This document shows positions 25,380 through 38,009 of a stretch of DNA of 64,000 bases, piece by piece. The notes under the pieces are model-generated. The model made no database searches and was not told the DNA's origin. It worked only from the letters and a program-made list of their open reading frames with translations. The translations under genes were made by a program, and so were the position numbers. The stretch comes from Wuchereria bancrofti (taxonomy: Eukaryota; Nematoda; Chromadorea; Rhabditida; Onchocercidae): assembly GCA_005281725.1 (NCBI GenBank), contig SSBO01000003.1:10289251-10353250 (forward strand), in the 5' to 3' direction. Numbering within the stretch: the first letter of the stretch is position 1; each line of letters begins with the position of its first letter.

Positions 25380-27225
25380 TAGATCTATATATGATCTTAT
25401 CTTGTAAGTATTATCTTCTTTTCTAAGTACTATCAATAATCGAATAGTGTATGATATAATAAAATCATAGCGATATTTTTGCAAAGTATTAAAAATAGTT
25501 TTGGAAGAAAATTTCTTGCATTCAATGTTTTTCGATACGCAGTGCATTCCTTTCGTTCATTTGTACCTGAAGTAATAATACCGCTTATTTACCACTTATT
25601 TATGTAACACGGTTAAGTTAATTTTGAAATATTGTCATTATCGAGAAATTATATAAACAACAAATAAAAAACAATATTTGTTGTTTAAATAATTTTCTGT
25701 TAATCGATAACACGTTGAAGTTACACAAATTTCCAACTTCTAATGCTCATATTAATATTTAAAAGTTGATTATTGTTTAATTCTGCCAATTAAACTCATA
25801 TTAAAATGCTTCTTATCTTGAAGAAAGCATATTGCTGGCTAGAAATAGTACAATCGCTTTAATTTGACACTGAAATGAATGAATAAAGCAATGAAATGAA
25901 AAATGTGAACAGATGAGATTGTCTTTTGTGCTAATCCATTTCCTACATTTTACAAAAAATCTGTTATCACAATTTACAAATTCATAGACTTTACAGTTGT
26001 GATTAATTCAAATCTTATGACACTTTTTATAAATATGTATCAAAACTTGGAATTATGAAATAGAGACTCTAAATCAAAGCCATCATCGTAATACTTTACA
26101 TTAATTGTGAAAGTTAAAATGTACTGCATTTCAAAAAAACTTTAAATGAAGAAACATTTCCACTGATAATCTTCACAATGTAAAGCAGAAGTAATTGTTA
26201 CACGACATAAAATTATCTCTACAATATCATTCAATCAAATATTTTATGTACTATTGAATTTATTAAAATTATTTAACGAAAGCGAAATTATGACTCAGTC
26301 GAATGAAATTATTGTTAATAGAGGTGATACTGTTATCAATAGCGAACATAACACTCTTACATAGTATAATTTATGGATTGTTGGTATTATAATAGGAGAA
26401 CAAATTGACGAATATCATCACTGGAATGAAGTCGAAAACTTTCATCTTTTCTTTGTTCCGAAACTTCTTACTGTATGGCTTTGTCATACTGTATGACTTT
26501 ATACTGTATGACTTTATCAGTCAACTGTGTTACTGTTGTTGCTACACCGCTCCGCTATAGTATTATTGTTGTCACTTGTTAAAAGTGAACTGAGTGAGTG
26601 CTAAAATAAGCCAAATCGAAGTTTGCTATATCCGAGAATTGAACTCATACAACAGCTTTTATTCCTTGTATAGCATATGTTGACTTATAACAAAATGCAT
26701 AATTACAGTACTTTGAGAAAAAGAGCAAAGGGCTGTCATTCATCGATGATCTTTAACCTATGTAGTGGGATTTAGCTTATAACAGTGACTGTTGGACTGA
26801 AAGACGACATTTCAACATTACAAGTTAGATTGCTTTACAATAAGGAAATCGAACTGAAGAAAGAGCTTATAACCTTTTAACGACCGAATGTTAATTATCA
26901 AACTGAAAGATATTTGCAATTAAATTGGGAGCAAACTACATATACTAAACAAAACACATATTCTTTGTTAGCAAATTATAACAGACACAGTCATTGTGAA
27001 AATTTTGTCCTATGACAACAATAAGAAAAGATTTGGTTTAATAAAATGAAAACAATTAAGAGATTTTTGACATTCGTAATCAGTATGTAAACATTTATGA
27101 AAACCAACTTACATCCAATTGCTGCTTCATTTGCTTGTTGATTCATTTAAAAGAAGCACTCATCGCACCAAGCATTTCAATTTATAATGTTATATCAGAA
27201 GCCTACTTTAAAGCATTTCTTATCT
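25380..27225 (+). repeat. Segmental duplication, copy 1 (pairs with 32340-34095)
   Basis: 25801-27001 matches 32676-33877 at a constant offset of 6875 bases with no indel and, where compared base by base, no mismatch. Towards the left edge (25380-25740) the copies differ by small indels and substitutions. The block includes non-coding DNA that normally lies 3' of a receptor, because 29040-29480 is a more diverged version of 25920-26300. Confidence 0.9.
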
Positions 27226-27830
27226 TCCAACAAAGTTATTATTCATGCAACAATAATTTTTTATCCATATCTATCCATTTTCTTCGGACCAACTGCCAGC
27301 ATTCGTCTTGGTAAAGAATGCTAGTATGCTAGCCTGCATTATAATCATTATTAAATTTTTTATTTGAATATGGAAATTTCCGACCCAAATTTATGAGAAA
27401 AAAAAACCTTGGTGAATTAAAACTATAAATGAAGTTGAAAATCTTATATGGTAGTTAATAATAAAACATGCTAGTTAATAATTCTAACAAATAAAATGAT
27501 AAAGTCGAGCAAGGCAAACTGATTGTTCTTTCAATTGTTTTATGATGTTTTCTTTTTTTTTCATTTCAAGTGATGTCCATTTTCATAAAATCAAGAAAAT
27601 GTATTTTATTGTTGAAACGGAAACTTCGATTTTTATAATTTTTCTTCTTAAACATTTAAAACTACTAATTCACCTAGAAGAATCTGATCCTTGTAATTTC
27701 ATCCAAAACTAAAATAGAGACAACTTGCGCAGATTATTTCATCTAGAAGCGTCGTTATAGCCTCAATGTCAATTGTTCTTTACCTCGAATCTTTTTGTTC
27801 AACATACAAACGAATCATTATTTTGATCTA
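26530..27830 (+). repeat. Receptor-array repeat, copy 2
   Basis: Direct copy of the family at 23950-25310, overlapping the right half of the segmental duplication. 27330-27815 is nearly identical to 24830-25310, with a few substitutions and one-base indels. Confidence 0.85.
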
Positions 27831-28189
27831 TGACTCCATCAGCAATGCAAATAACTATTTTTATGCTCACAACTTAGAAAGTTTGTGTCAATTTGTCCTT
27901 TTTTTTTAACATAACAATTATTGTTCACAAATGTTTGGAAAAAAATTCATAAAAATTAAAGATTCAACTCATTCAGTTCCACTCGAATCCAACAGTTTCC
28001 TTTGTTAAACCATACATCTTCTTGTTTTTATCATGTAAAAAAATAAGTTGAACTGAAAATGGAAACGAAAAAAGCTTGATGCTTGATGGAATAATTTAAA
28101 GAACAAGTAAACAAAGAAAACAATTTACAAAAAAAAAACTTTAGAAAAGAGCGATCCATACATTTGATCCCACATTCGATAGATAAAAA

Positions 28190-28990
28190 ATGGTGACAAT
28201 ATCGATGACATTGTTGCTAGCAGTTTCTATGGTGGTTGCAAAAGAACTGGAAATATCATTAGGTGTTTTTAAATATTAATAAAGTTTTATTACCGACTGC
28301 AGTTACCTTTCAGAATTCGAATTCTCAATTCTTAATAGATTGTATTTCAGGCATTAAAAAAGAAACGATAATTGAAGTTAAAATATTTTCTCCCTACTAT
28401 GCCGGAATAATATAGCCCGAATATTTGCTTCCACAATTGATAGAGAAGTAAGTTGTAGTGATTTTTTATTATAAATATATAATACCGTTTTTAGTTACGT
28501 TTAAAAATCAACTTCTTCTATTTGTTACAAACACTTTCATAAATTTATATTAGTACTGATTATACGTATGAATGAAAGTAAGAAGCTTTTTCAACTTTTA
28601 ACTCTACACTCTTGTCGAAGTATTCTTGATAACACGTCAAACGTCTAATTTAATTAGACTCACAAATAATGCATATGCTAACTTGGCGGAATATCCAAAA
28701 CGATTATTTTAGTCCTAGGTAGTTTGTGGAGCGTAGCATCTTATTGTTTTCTTTATCGATGTCTTGTCAGTTTTGGCAACAAACTTACATTTGACGTTCG
28801 TTTATCATTTTAGTGTTTTAATTACAGTCACAGTCCAAAATTTATAATTTGTTTGCTTGTTTGTTTATGTAATGAGTTTGTAGTTTTCAGCAATTTCATT
28901 TGGTTATTTTTATTACTGCATTAGAAATTTCCAACTGTCGAGTTTGCTTTAGGTATTCAACTATACAAAACACTCAAGAAGTTGCGAAAA
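28190..28990 (+). pseudogene. Broken receptor cassette: signal-peptide exon plus exon 3 remnant
   Basis: 28190-28262 encodes a clean signal peptide (MVTISMTLLLAVSMVVAKEL) and ends in a GT donor (TTAG/GTGTTT). Spliced to the acceptor at about 28351 (TATTTCAG) it would give a secreted peptide of about 44 residues ending YYAGII. There is no receptor exon 1 after it. At 28691-28720 the sequence resembles the start of receptor intron 2, and 28891-28980 matches receptor exon 3 (AISFGYFYYC, compare AISFVDFYYC in gene B). The receptor is therefore dead here. Whether the small secreted-peptide frame is expressed is unknown. Confidence 0.6.
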
Positions 28991-29783
28991 ATTACATTTA
29001 TAGCTAGATATCACTTTAAAAATTTCTCCTTTGTTCACATTTCATAAAAATATTCTGTTTACAATTATCAAAGTTTGCAAATTCATAGAATCTTACCGAT
29101 TGAGTCACTTTTATTCATATGGCACTTCTTTGGTTATCATTGCATAAAAAACCTTAAATTAAAAATCTTCGTAACACCGTCGTAGTACTGTGAGTAACTG
29201 TAAAAAAAAAAATGTATTGTATTTTAAGAAATCTTAAATAAAGCAAGATTTATGCTAAAAACTATTTTGCTTCATTCCTTAGATGATAATCATCACAATA
29301 TAATGGAAAGTAAATATTACATAATATAAAAGTATCTTTGCAATATTTTAGTGACACATTTTGCATTATTCAATTATTGATAATATTAATGGAAATAGAA
29401 TCACATGCAGTCAAATGACAAGCTTTATGAGCACATTCATTTAGATGAATAACTTAAAAAGCTGATCAGATTGCATGCTTTATAAAGATGTGTTTTTTTT
29501 CTTAATAGCATCGATGACTTCATTAATTCATTCTAAATTCCTTACTCCTGTAATTTTTAATCCAATATTTTTTGTCTCAAATGAAATTCGTTTCGCAATT
29601 AAATTTATAAGTGTCGTTATATATTAATGAATTTTCCACATTGATTGCAATTCTATGTCTTCCATTTGCAACTAAAAACATTTTACAACACTGACTTCAA
29701 AACACTGAAGCTTCTGCACAAATTTTCACGCAATAAGTGACTTAAACTGAAGTGGAATGAAACGTTTCTGAAAAAGATTATCG

Positions 29784-32221
29784 ATGAGCAAAATGGTAAC
29801 TTATTCTTCTTACTATGTTGCTGCATTACTTCTAATATTACCTTTAAACTGCAACGGAGAAAATACGACGAGTATATTCGATATACGTGAAGCAAAATAT
29901 AAGACTGCAAAATATACTGTAATTTTACTGTTTCCTATCTTCTTGTTATACGGTATCGCTAGCAATGTACTAATGGCTATCGTATGCTGCAGTCGGGGCA
30001 ATCTTTACGGTCGTGCATTTATTCTTATCACATTTCAAATTATCATTTGTAATTTGATAAGCTTCACTCCACATATGATTGTTGTTTTGCCGGAGATATT
30101 ATTGAATAAGAACAGCTCATACAGTAAGTTATTTTATTTGTTTAATTATTTAAAGATAATGTTAAAAACGGTAATTGTTAGCAGGGAAAAACAGAAAATT
30201 TTACTGAGCAAAGTTATAATATAGCACCAAAGAATATATTCAATAGATCAATTTTCCCATAAGTATAAAATTTAAAAAAAATTTGATAGGACTGCTGCCG
30301 AATACAACTGCCGAATACAAACTGATCGTTTTATTTTTTGGGAAGGTTAAAGATCCCATCTCCTTATATAATGGAGTTTGTCTACAACAAAGAATAATAT
30401 ATTGTGTATCCTATTGCAAACAATGATAGCTGAGCAAAGACTTTTCTTCACACAAACTATAAGCTTGGTTATAAGAAACAATTTAAGCATTGAATATAAG
30501 CTAACTTCTTGAATGGAAAGATTTACATGTGAAATGGTATATCATATGTTTACATATCTCTAACCCGGATATGAATTAGAAATTAATTGAAGTAAAACAA
30601 GTTTCTACACTTTAATTATTTTGACAGTTAATTAAAATACTTTGGTTTTCTCGATAAGTAATGCATCTGATTTCTAATATCAGTGCAATTTAATCGGAAG
30701 TGTCACCACTGATTTCGACTCACAACCGGTGTTTAACCAGTGATTTTAACTCATAACCGGTGTTTAAGCACAACGTTATAGACATCCGTTATATTTTCAC
30801 ATCGCTTTCATCCATTTTATTGTCTTGTCTTGTATTTTAGTTTCCAAAACGTGGATCAATCACTTGTTCTCGACGATCAATACGTCTTCATTTTACGGCG
30901 TATTACATTTTGCATTTTTATGGACGCTGAATCGCTTCTTATCCATTATTTTCCCAAAATGCAATGCATTTTTCGAATCAGCAAAGCTGTATTTTCTACT
31001 CATTTTCGTATGGTTAACAGCTTTTGGTATGTCCAAAACGATTGTTTCGTCTTATATGGAGACTGTCGACTGTCGTGGAAGCAAAAATTTGTCGTGAAAG
31101 ATGCCCCTTTCAACAAGGGTGACCTCCTTATATAGCAAGCAATATGCGTAAACAAAGTATATGATTTACAATATGAGGTTGACCTACCGATAGAGTATGA
31201 TATGGTTTACAAGCAAATCTAATCACTTACTAGTTGGTCCAAATTTATGACCTGTTTATTTGCTATTATTAACCTTGAAATTTTCAGCAATTTCATTTGT
31301 GGATTTTTATTACTGTTCGAGAAGTTTCGAAGTTTCAACTTTACTCTGGACAGCAAACTGTACAAAACAGTCAAGTAATGGTGGCAAAGTTTTTTTAAAG
31401 TTAGATTTAAGCACTGTTTTAATTCTTCAGAACAGTTTTTTAGAGAGATAAATTCAAACAATATAATGAAAACATCAATCACTCTCTTTCGGTGTAAATA
31501 CAAAAAATCCAAAAATTAGGTTATCATTTTTATTTTATAATGGGAGACGTTGCAATAATTAAAATCCGTTAATTACCTCTTATAAGTTTTAGTTTTCGTC
31601 ATATTTGGGCGATATTTTTATCACTTGCAATGCTCGCTATGTATTTCGCAATATTTTGCAATATACGACATCGTCGAGTTTTAGTTACTAACGAACCACG
31701 AAGTTGGTGCTAATGAATTGTTTTCTTTTTTTGTCACATAACTAACAGTGCCGTAAAATTATACATTTACACTCAACATTGAAAACAAAATTTGTTCAAA
31801 AGTTTTACAAAATTTATAATGTCTTACCAAGCCTTAAGTTTTATTTTTATTACAAATTAAATATGGAATTTAAGGAACATTAGCAATGAATGCAGGGTAT
31901 ACGACTAGGCTAGAAACTTCCAAATACGAACGATCGGTGTTAATTCAAGCGACAATGACCTGTGGTGTATTCATAATTGGGATCATATTAATCAATTTTC
32001 TGCCAAAGCTTCTGATAAAAATTTTCGGTCAAGAAATCTTAATTCCAGTGAACATTTTCACCAATTCATTCCTGATTTTAGGTCGTACTGTATTGCCCAT
32101 AACCCTTTTCACAACTAATAAACATGCCCGTAAGTATGTCTGCTTATTTCTGAAGATTGATAAGGTAGGAAGTGTTCGATTTCTTACAATTTTCACAAAT
32201 CAAGTTACCAAGATATTATAG
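29784..32221 (+). CDS. Receptor gene B: Srx-like 7TM chemoreceptor (361 aa, 5 exons)
   Basis: Exons are 29784-30123, 30841-31026, 31288-31399, 31593-31702 and 31884-32221, 1086 nt in frame. Layout and phases equal gene A, and exons 1 and 4 have identical lengths. Landmarks are a signal-peptide-like start (YVAALLLILPLNCNG), TM1 (TVILLFPIFLLYGIASNVLM), the NRF motif (WTLNRFLSIIFPK), FVDFYYC in exon 3, the basic loop NIRHRR, and YERSVLIQATMTCGVF in exon 5. The exon 3 donor used in genes A and C (after TGGTGGAG) is destroyed here. A nearby GT at 31400 restores the phase at the cost of three extra bases. If that donor is not spliced the gene is a pseudogene. The C-terminal tail differs from genes A and C, lacking the KHHLYGWL segment. 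Confidence 0.7.
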
Positions 32222-32339
32222 TACATAATGAACTTAAATCCTTGTCTAAAAGTGCTCCATCAGTTTTTTGACAAATTTCAGATGCTTATGAGAGTAAGAA
32301 CATGCTTGTTCTATACTTGGATTTATTTCTTAGCTTTAT

Positions 32340-34095
32340 ATATATGATATTATTTTGTAAGTATTATCTTCTTTTCTAAGTACTATCAATAATCGAATAA
32401 TTTATGGAGTTCAAGTACACTGCTTTGTAATGATGAAATGATAGGAACATTTCTACAAAGTATTAAAAATAGTTTTGGAAGAAGCATTCAATGTTTTTCG
32501 ATGCGCAGTTTGAAATATTGTCATTATCGAGAAAACAACAAATAAAAAACAATACTTGTTTAAATAATTTTCTGTTAATGGATAACACGTCGAAGTTACA
32601 TGAATTTCCAACTTCTAATGCTCATATTAATATTTAAAAGTTGATTATTGTTTAATTCTGCCAATTAAACTCATATTAAAATGCTTCTTATCTTGAAGAA
32701 AGCATATTGCTGGCTAGAAATAGTACAATCGCTTTAATTTGACACTGAAATGAATGAATAAAGCAATGAAATGAAAAATGTGAACAGATGAGATTGTCTT
32801 TTGTGCTAATCCATTTCCTACATTTTACAAAAAATCTGTTATCACAATTTACAAATTCATAGACTTTACAGTTGTGATTAATTCAAATCTTATGACACTT
32901 TTTATAAATATGTATCAAAACTTGGAATTATGAAATAGAGACTCTAAATCAAAGCCATCATCGTAATACTTTACATTAATTGTGAAAGTTAAAATGTACT
33001 GCATTTCAAAAAAACTTTAAATGAAGAAACATTTCCACTGATAATCTTCACAATGTAAAGCAGAAGTAATTGTTACACGACATAAAATTATCTCTACAAT
33101 ATCATTCAATCAAATATTTTATGTACTATTGAATTTATTAAAATTATTTAACGAAAGCGAAATTATGACTCAGTCGAATGAAATTATTGTTAATAGAGGT
33201 GATACTGTTATCAATAGCGAACATAACACTCTTACATAGTATAATTTATGGATTGTTGGTATTATAATAGGAGAACAAATTGACGAATATCATCACTGGA
33301 ATGAAGTCGAAAACTTTCATCTTTTCTTTGTTCCGAAACTTCTTACTGTATGGCTTTGTCATACTGTATGACTTTATACTGTATGACTTTATCAGTCAAC
33401 TGTGTTACTGTTGTTGCTACACCGCTCCGCTATAGTATTATTGTTGTCACTTGTTAAAAGTGAACTGAGTGAGTGCTAAAATAAGCCAAATCGAAGTTTG
33501 CTATATCCGAGAATTGAACTCATACAACAGCTTTTATTCCTTGTATAGCATATGTTGACTTATAACAAAATGCATAATTACAGTACTTTGAGAAAAAGAG
33601 CAAAGGGCTGTCATTCATCGATGATCTTTAACCTATGTAGTGGGATTTAGCTTATAACAGTGACTGTTGGACTGAAAGACGACATTTCAACATTACAAGT
33701 TAGATTGCTTTACAATAAGGAAATCGAACTGAAGAAAGAGCTTATAACCTTTTAACGACCGAATGTTAATTATCAAACTGAAAGATATTTGCAATTAAAT
33801 TGGGAGCAAACTACATATACTAAACAAAACACATATTCTTTGTTAGCAAATTATAACAGACACAGTCATTGTGAAAATTTTGTCCTATGACAACAATAAG
33901 AAAAGATTTGGTTTAATAAAATGAAAACAATTAAGAGATTTTTGACATTCGTAATCAGTATGTAAACATTTATGAAAACCAACTTACATCCAATTGCTGC
34001 TTCATTTGCTTGTTGATTCATTTAAAAGAAGCACTCATCGCACCAAGCATTTCAATTTATAATGTTATATCAGAAGCCTACTTTAAAGCACTTCT
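32340..34095 (+). repeat. Segmental duplication, copy 2 (pairs with 25380-27225)
   Basis: Lies directly 3' of receptor gene B. Agreement with copy 1 is essentially perfect over at least 32676-33877. After about 34095 it switches to resemble 24750-24840 rather than 27240-27330, so the right boundary looks mosaic. A recent duplication, gene conversion or an assembly repeat would all explain it. Confidence 0.9.
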
Positions 34096-35170
34096 TATCT
34101 TCCAACAAAGTTATTATTCATACAACAATAATTTTTTATCCATATCTAATCACTTCTTTCGAACTTACTGTCAACACTTCTTTTCATAAAGTATGCTAAC
34201 CTGCATTATAATTGTGACAACTATTAAATCTCTTACTTAAGCATGAAAATTTTCAACTCAAATTTAAGAGAAAAGATCCTCAATGAATTAAAACTATAAA
34301 TGAAACTGAAAACACAACACGTTATTTTTCATCTGTCAAGATGAAATGACAGAATAAAACAAAATGAATAATTTTACATCATTCTTTAAAATTAAATCTT
34401 GTTCAGATCAAAGCCCTAAGAAGTGAATTTAGTTTCGTTTTATGCAAAAGTTAGAAAATTTCGTGCATTTTCGACCATACTATCAATATTATTTCTCAAT
34501 TTCCAAGTCAATAAATTTCTACTCGACAAATAGAAACTTTTCATCTTTTATCTCTAATTGTTTTTAACATGAACCAAAATCGTTAAATTTATAATATAAA
34601 TGCGATCATTAATTTTCTAATGTAAATCAGATCATAAATTTTTGACATGAATCAGTTTTTAAGGTCAATTTTTAGTTTCCACAGAAAATATTGGAAAAAT
34701 TCAATTCCAAAAAATGAATGCTTTCATTCGCATGACTACGTAACTCAGCCGCTCTTTTCTGGTTTTTTCTGGTCTTTTCTAATTTTCAAACTATGAATTA
34801 ATTTCGTTACTCACCTAATTAAGTTTTTATGGCTATTTATATCTCATGTCGTATAAGTCTTTCAAAAGTAGTCAGTCAATTATGATGATATAGCGCAAAA
34901 TAAAAATGAAAATAATTAGCTAATTACTATGTATATATCAAAATAAATTGAAAATTCGCTATGTTACCATTTCAGTGACGCAGAAATTATTGAAAATCGC
35001 CTATGAAATTTGCTTAAAAGGATTTAATATAAGTAAGATAGCGAATTGATTTTGCCTTATATACTCTTTAATTTATTTTACGTTATATCGTCATAACTGA
35101 TTAATTGCTTTATTGAACAAGCAAAATAAATTGCCGTAAAAGTAGTTAAGTCAATTCTTGATTCTACAGA
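34096..35170. other. Spacer between repeat block and receptor gene C
   Basis: 34200-34450 is a diverged member of the array repeat (AAAGATCCTCAATGAATTAA...). It pairs with the inverted copy at 42750-42960. The remainder has no recognised feature or gene. Confidence 0.5.
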
Positions 35171-35179
35171 CATAATAAT

Positions 35180-35245
35180 AAGCAAGTGGCAATAATATTA
35201 TTATTAGCAGTTCCTATAAAGTTGCAAAAAGAAGTGGAAATCTCA
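35180..35245 (+). other. Degraded signal-peptide-like block upstream of receptor gene C
   Basis: TATTAGCAGTTCCTATAAAGTTGC and the following AAGTGGAAAT sequence align with the blocks at 21214 and 28190. The ATG and the middle Met codon are lost. It is followed about 100 bp on by the TATTTCAG acceptor at 35346 and the receptor ATG at 35405. Confidence 0.45.
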
Positions 35246-35404
35246 TTTTGCAGTTAAATCATAAATGCCTCTTAAAATTGTAATAATCTTTTCACTATCG
35301 ATCTGAACAATTCAAAATTCGCAAATCTTGACAACTTGTATTTCAGTAAGCTGAAAATTTTTTTTTCCTTCTCTTACATCACTAAAGTTTGTAATTGAAA
35401 TAAA

Positions 35405-37661
35405 ATGATTAACAGAATGTTAGCTTGTTTACACTGTATTATTGTATTGTTTCTGATATTACCCTGTAATTGTCAAGAAATAAATGTGACAGATGTATTT
35501 GACATAAGAGATGAGGAACACAAGACTGCAAAATTTGTTGCACTTCTACTTTTTACCATTTTGATATTTTACGGTATTAGTATTAATACACTAATGGTTA
35601 TCGTATTATTCTGTAAAGGAAAATACAATCATTACAGTCGTGAATTTGTTTTTATTGCATTACAACTGATTATTTCTAATTTCATGATTTTTCTTCCACA
35701 AATGGTTGTTGTTTTACCTGAAATATTAACTGCTAAAAACAGTTCATATGGTAAGAATTTGTTTTACTTACATTTCTCAAACATCATTTATTTTGATACC
35801 AGCTAAAATATTGATTTAAATAAACAGATGACATTGAAAAAAAAAGAAAATATTGAAAAGAGTGATTGAAAAGAGTTCAAAAGATGATATTGAAAAAGGG
35901 TGATTGTTGCTAGTGAAATGTAGCAAATATGCTCAACTTCTAATAATAATTACAAAATAACCAATAACAATTATTTCCATATATTCTCGAGGAACGGACA
36001 CTGAAAGTAATAATAAATGATATATGGTTACTTTTGCATGTTAAATAAGTTATATCAAATGTCTTCCAACAACAAACTCTACTATAAAATTCTATCATGA
36101 TCAAAAATTTAAAAAAATTGAATTAGAAATTTCGAAGCATGCATTCTGTATCACATTTAAACAATGCTTTCTTCATTGTCAGGATTTTTTTTTTTTAAAA
36201 CAATTTCAACAATTTCAAGCAAAGAAAAGAAAAAATTTTTTTTAAATATCTAATTTGTTTATGTTTTAGTAAATGAAACGATACGGCTTAACCGCGCATT
36301 CTCAGCTTTCGATACTTTTTCATTCTTTTCTATCCTCCATTTTTCATTTTTGTTGACAGTGAATCGCTTTGTGGTGCTAATTTTACCGAAATATTGCTCG
36401 TTTTTCGAATCAAAAAAATTGTATTTTCTAATCGCTTTCATGTGGTTATCAGCTTTTGGTATGATTCATTGCTATATCATCAAACCATTTTCTTTTTTTT
36501 TTCAAACAATAAATTTATATCCTTTAAACAATTAAAGTTTAGAAATCGGATTTCATCAAAGCTGATTCATACACATTTGAATTTATTAATTCTTGTATTT
36601 TTTGCCATTCTTTAACACAATTAGAAATTTCATAACAATTTGGATTTTCAGTGCCCACATTTTTCGATTTTCACCTTTGCTTCAGAATATTCATTGTCTC
36701 AAACTTGAAATGGGATCCAGATTGTGAAGGAACAGATGAAAGCATGGTTTGGTGGAGGTTACCTCTTAATATCATTATTATAATTTTCATTAAACCTTAA
36801 GTTTAAAATTTAAACTTTAGATCACTAGATCGCAAATTTTCCCAATTTTTTTCATTTTTTTCCATTCATGCTTAAGAATTTGATGTTAATGAAAAATTTT
36901 TCTGTTGAACTTGACATTTCATTTTTACCACTTTGCTGTTGTAATTAGTTTAAATTGGATTAAAACAACTATTTGTTTATTATTCTTTTAGGATACGTAA
37001 TTTTTGGGCCTTGTCCATACCAAACGTTATGTTCCTTATGCAAATTGCCATGTTCTACAATATACGTCGCAAAATGCATTTTAAAATAAATGACAATCAA
37101 GATCAAGGTTTGTACTACTAAATTATTTCTATAAATAATAATCAAGATCTAAGTTTGTACTACCAAATTATTTTTATCTTTCGTCATAATATGTGTTAGT
37201 TAATCGTTTCAAAAATCATTTCAAAAATCTATAAAGTTTATTAAATCTCCAAAAATTTTTCATCAATCTTAACTGATTCCATCAATTAATTTGATATCTT
37301 CAGGAATTACACATTTCAAACATGAAAAAAATGCAGCAAAAATTCATCATTATGAATGGTCGATGTTAGTTCAGGCTGCATGGCATTGTGGTGTATTGGA
37401 AATTGAAATCATTGTTTTTATATTTCTCCTTCCAATTGTCTGTAGTATTTTCGGCGACGAAGCTGATATTCCAACGAGGATTTTCATAAATTGCTTCATC
37501 ATCTTCAGTTGTGCCATACTGCCTACTATTCATTTCATTTATAGTAGGCAATCGCGTAATATCATAAAATATCATTTATATGGCTGGTTGAGATTGAGAA
37601 TTGGATTGTTAAAAAATAAGGTTACTATTCAACATATTGAGACAAATGATGTAGCAATGTG
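35405..37661 (+). CDS. Receptor gene C: Srx-like 7TM chemoreceptor (about 371 aa, end at gap)
   Basis: Exons are 35405-35750, 36270-36458, 36652-36757, 36992-37107 and 37304 to the gap. Phases are the same as in gene A. Landmarks: signal peptide (CIIVLFLILPCNC), TM1 (LLLFTILIFYGISINTLMVI), NRF motif (LTVNRFVVLILPKYC), exon 3 with VWWR before the donor, basic loop NIRRKMH, and YEWSMLVQAAWHCGV and FIYSRQSRNIIKYHLYGWL in exon 5. The reading frame runs to ATG TGn at 37657-37662, where the Ns start. The first unread base could complete a TGA stop, which would match the end of gene A, so the gene is probably complete. It should encode a plasma-membrane sensory GPCR of unknown ligand. Confidence 0.78.
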
Positions 37662-38009
37662 NNNNNNNNNNNNNNNNNNNNNNNNNNNNNNNNNNNNNNN
37701 NNNNNNNNNNNNNNNNNNNNNNNNNNNNNNNNNNNNNNNNNNNNNNNNNNNNNNNNNNNNNNNNNNNNNNNNNNNNNNNNNNNNNNNNNNNNNNNNNNNN
37801 NNNNNNNNNNNNNNNNNNNNNNNNNNNNNNNNNNNNNNNNNNNNNNNNNNNNNNNNNNNNNNNNNNNNNNNNNNNNNNNNNNNNNNNNNNNNNNNNNNNN
37901 NNNNNNNNNNNNNNNNNNNNNNNNNNNNNNNNNNNNNNNNNNNNNNNNNNNNNNNNNNNNNNNNNNNNNNNNNNNNNNNNNNNNNNNNNNNNNNNNNNNN
38001 NNNNNNNNN
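37662..38009. other. Assembly gap (348 Ns)
   Basis: The run of Ns starts at the presumed stop codon of receptor gene C. Frames translated through it are meaningless. Its position next to repeated DNA suggests an unresolved repeat. Confidence 0.99.

Noticed and set aside
24220..27830. Array repeats as an autonomous DNA transposon
   Set aside because: No transposase frame, and no terminal inverted repeats could be identified at the edges. Left as an unclassified repeat family.
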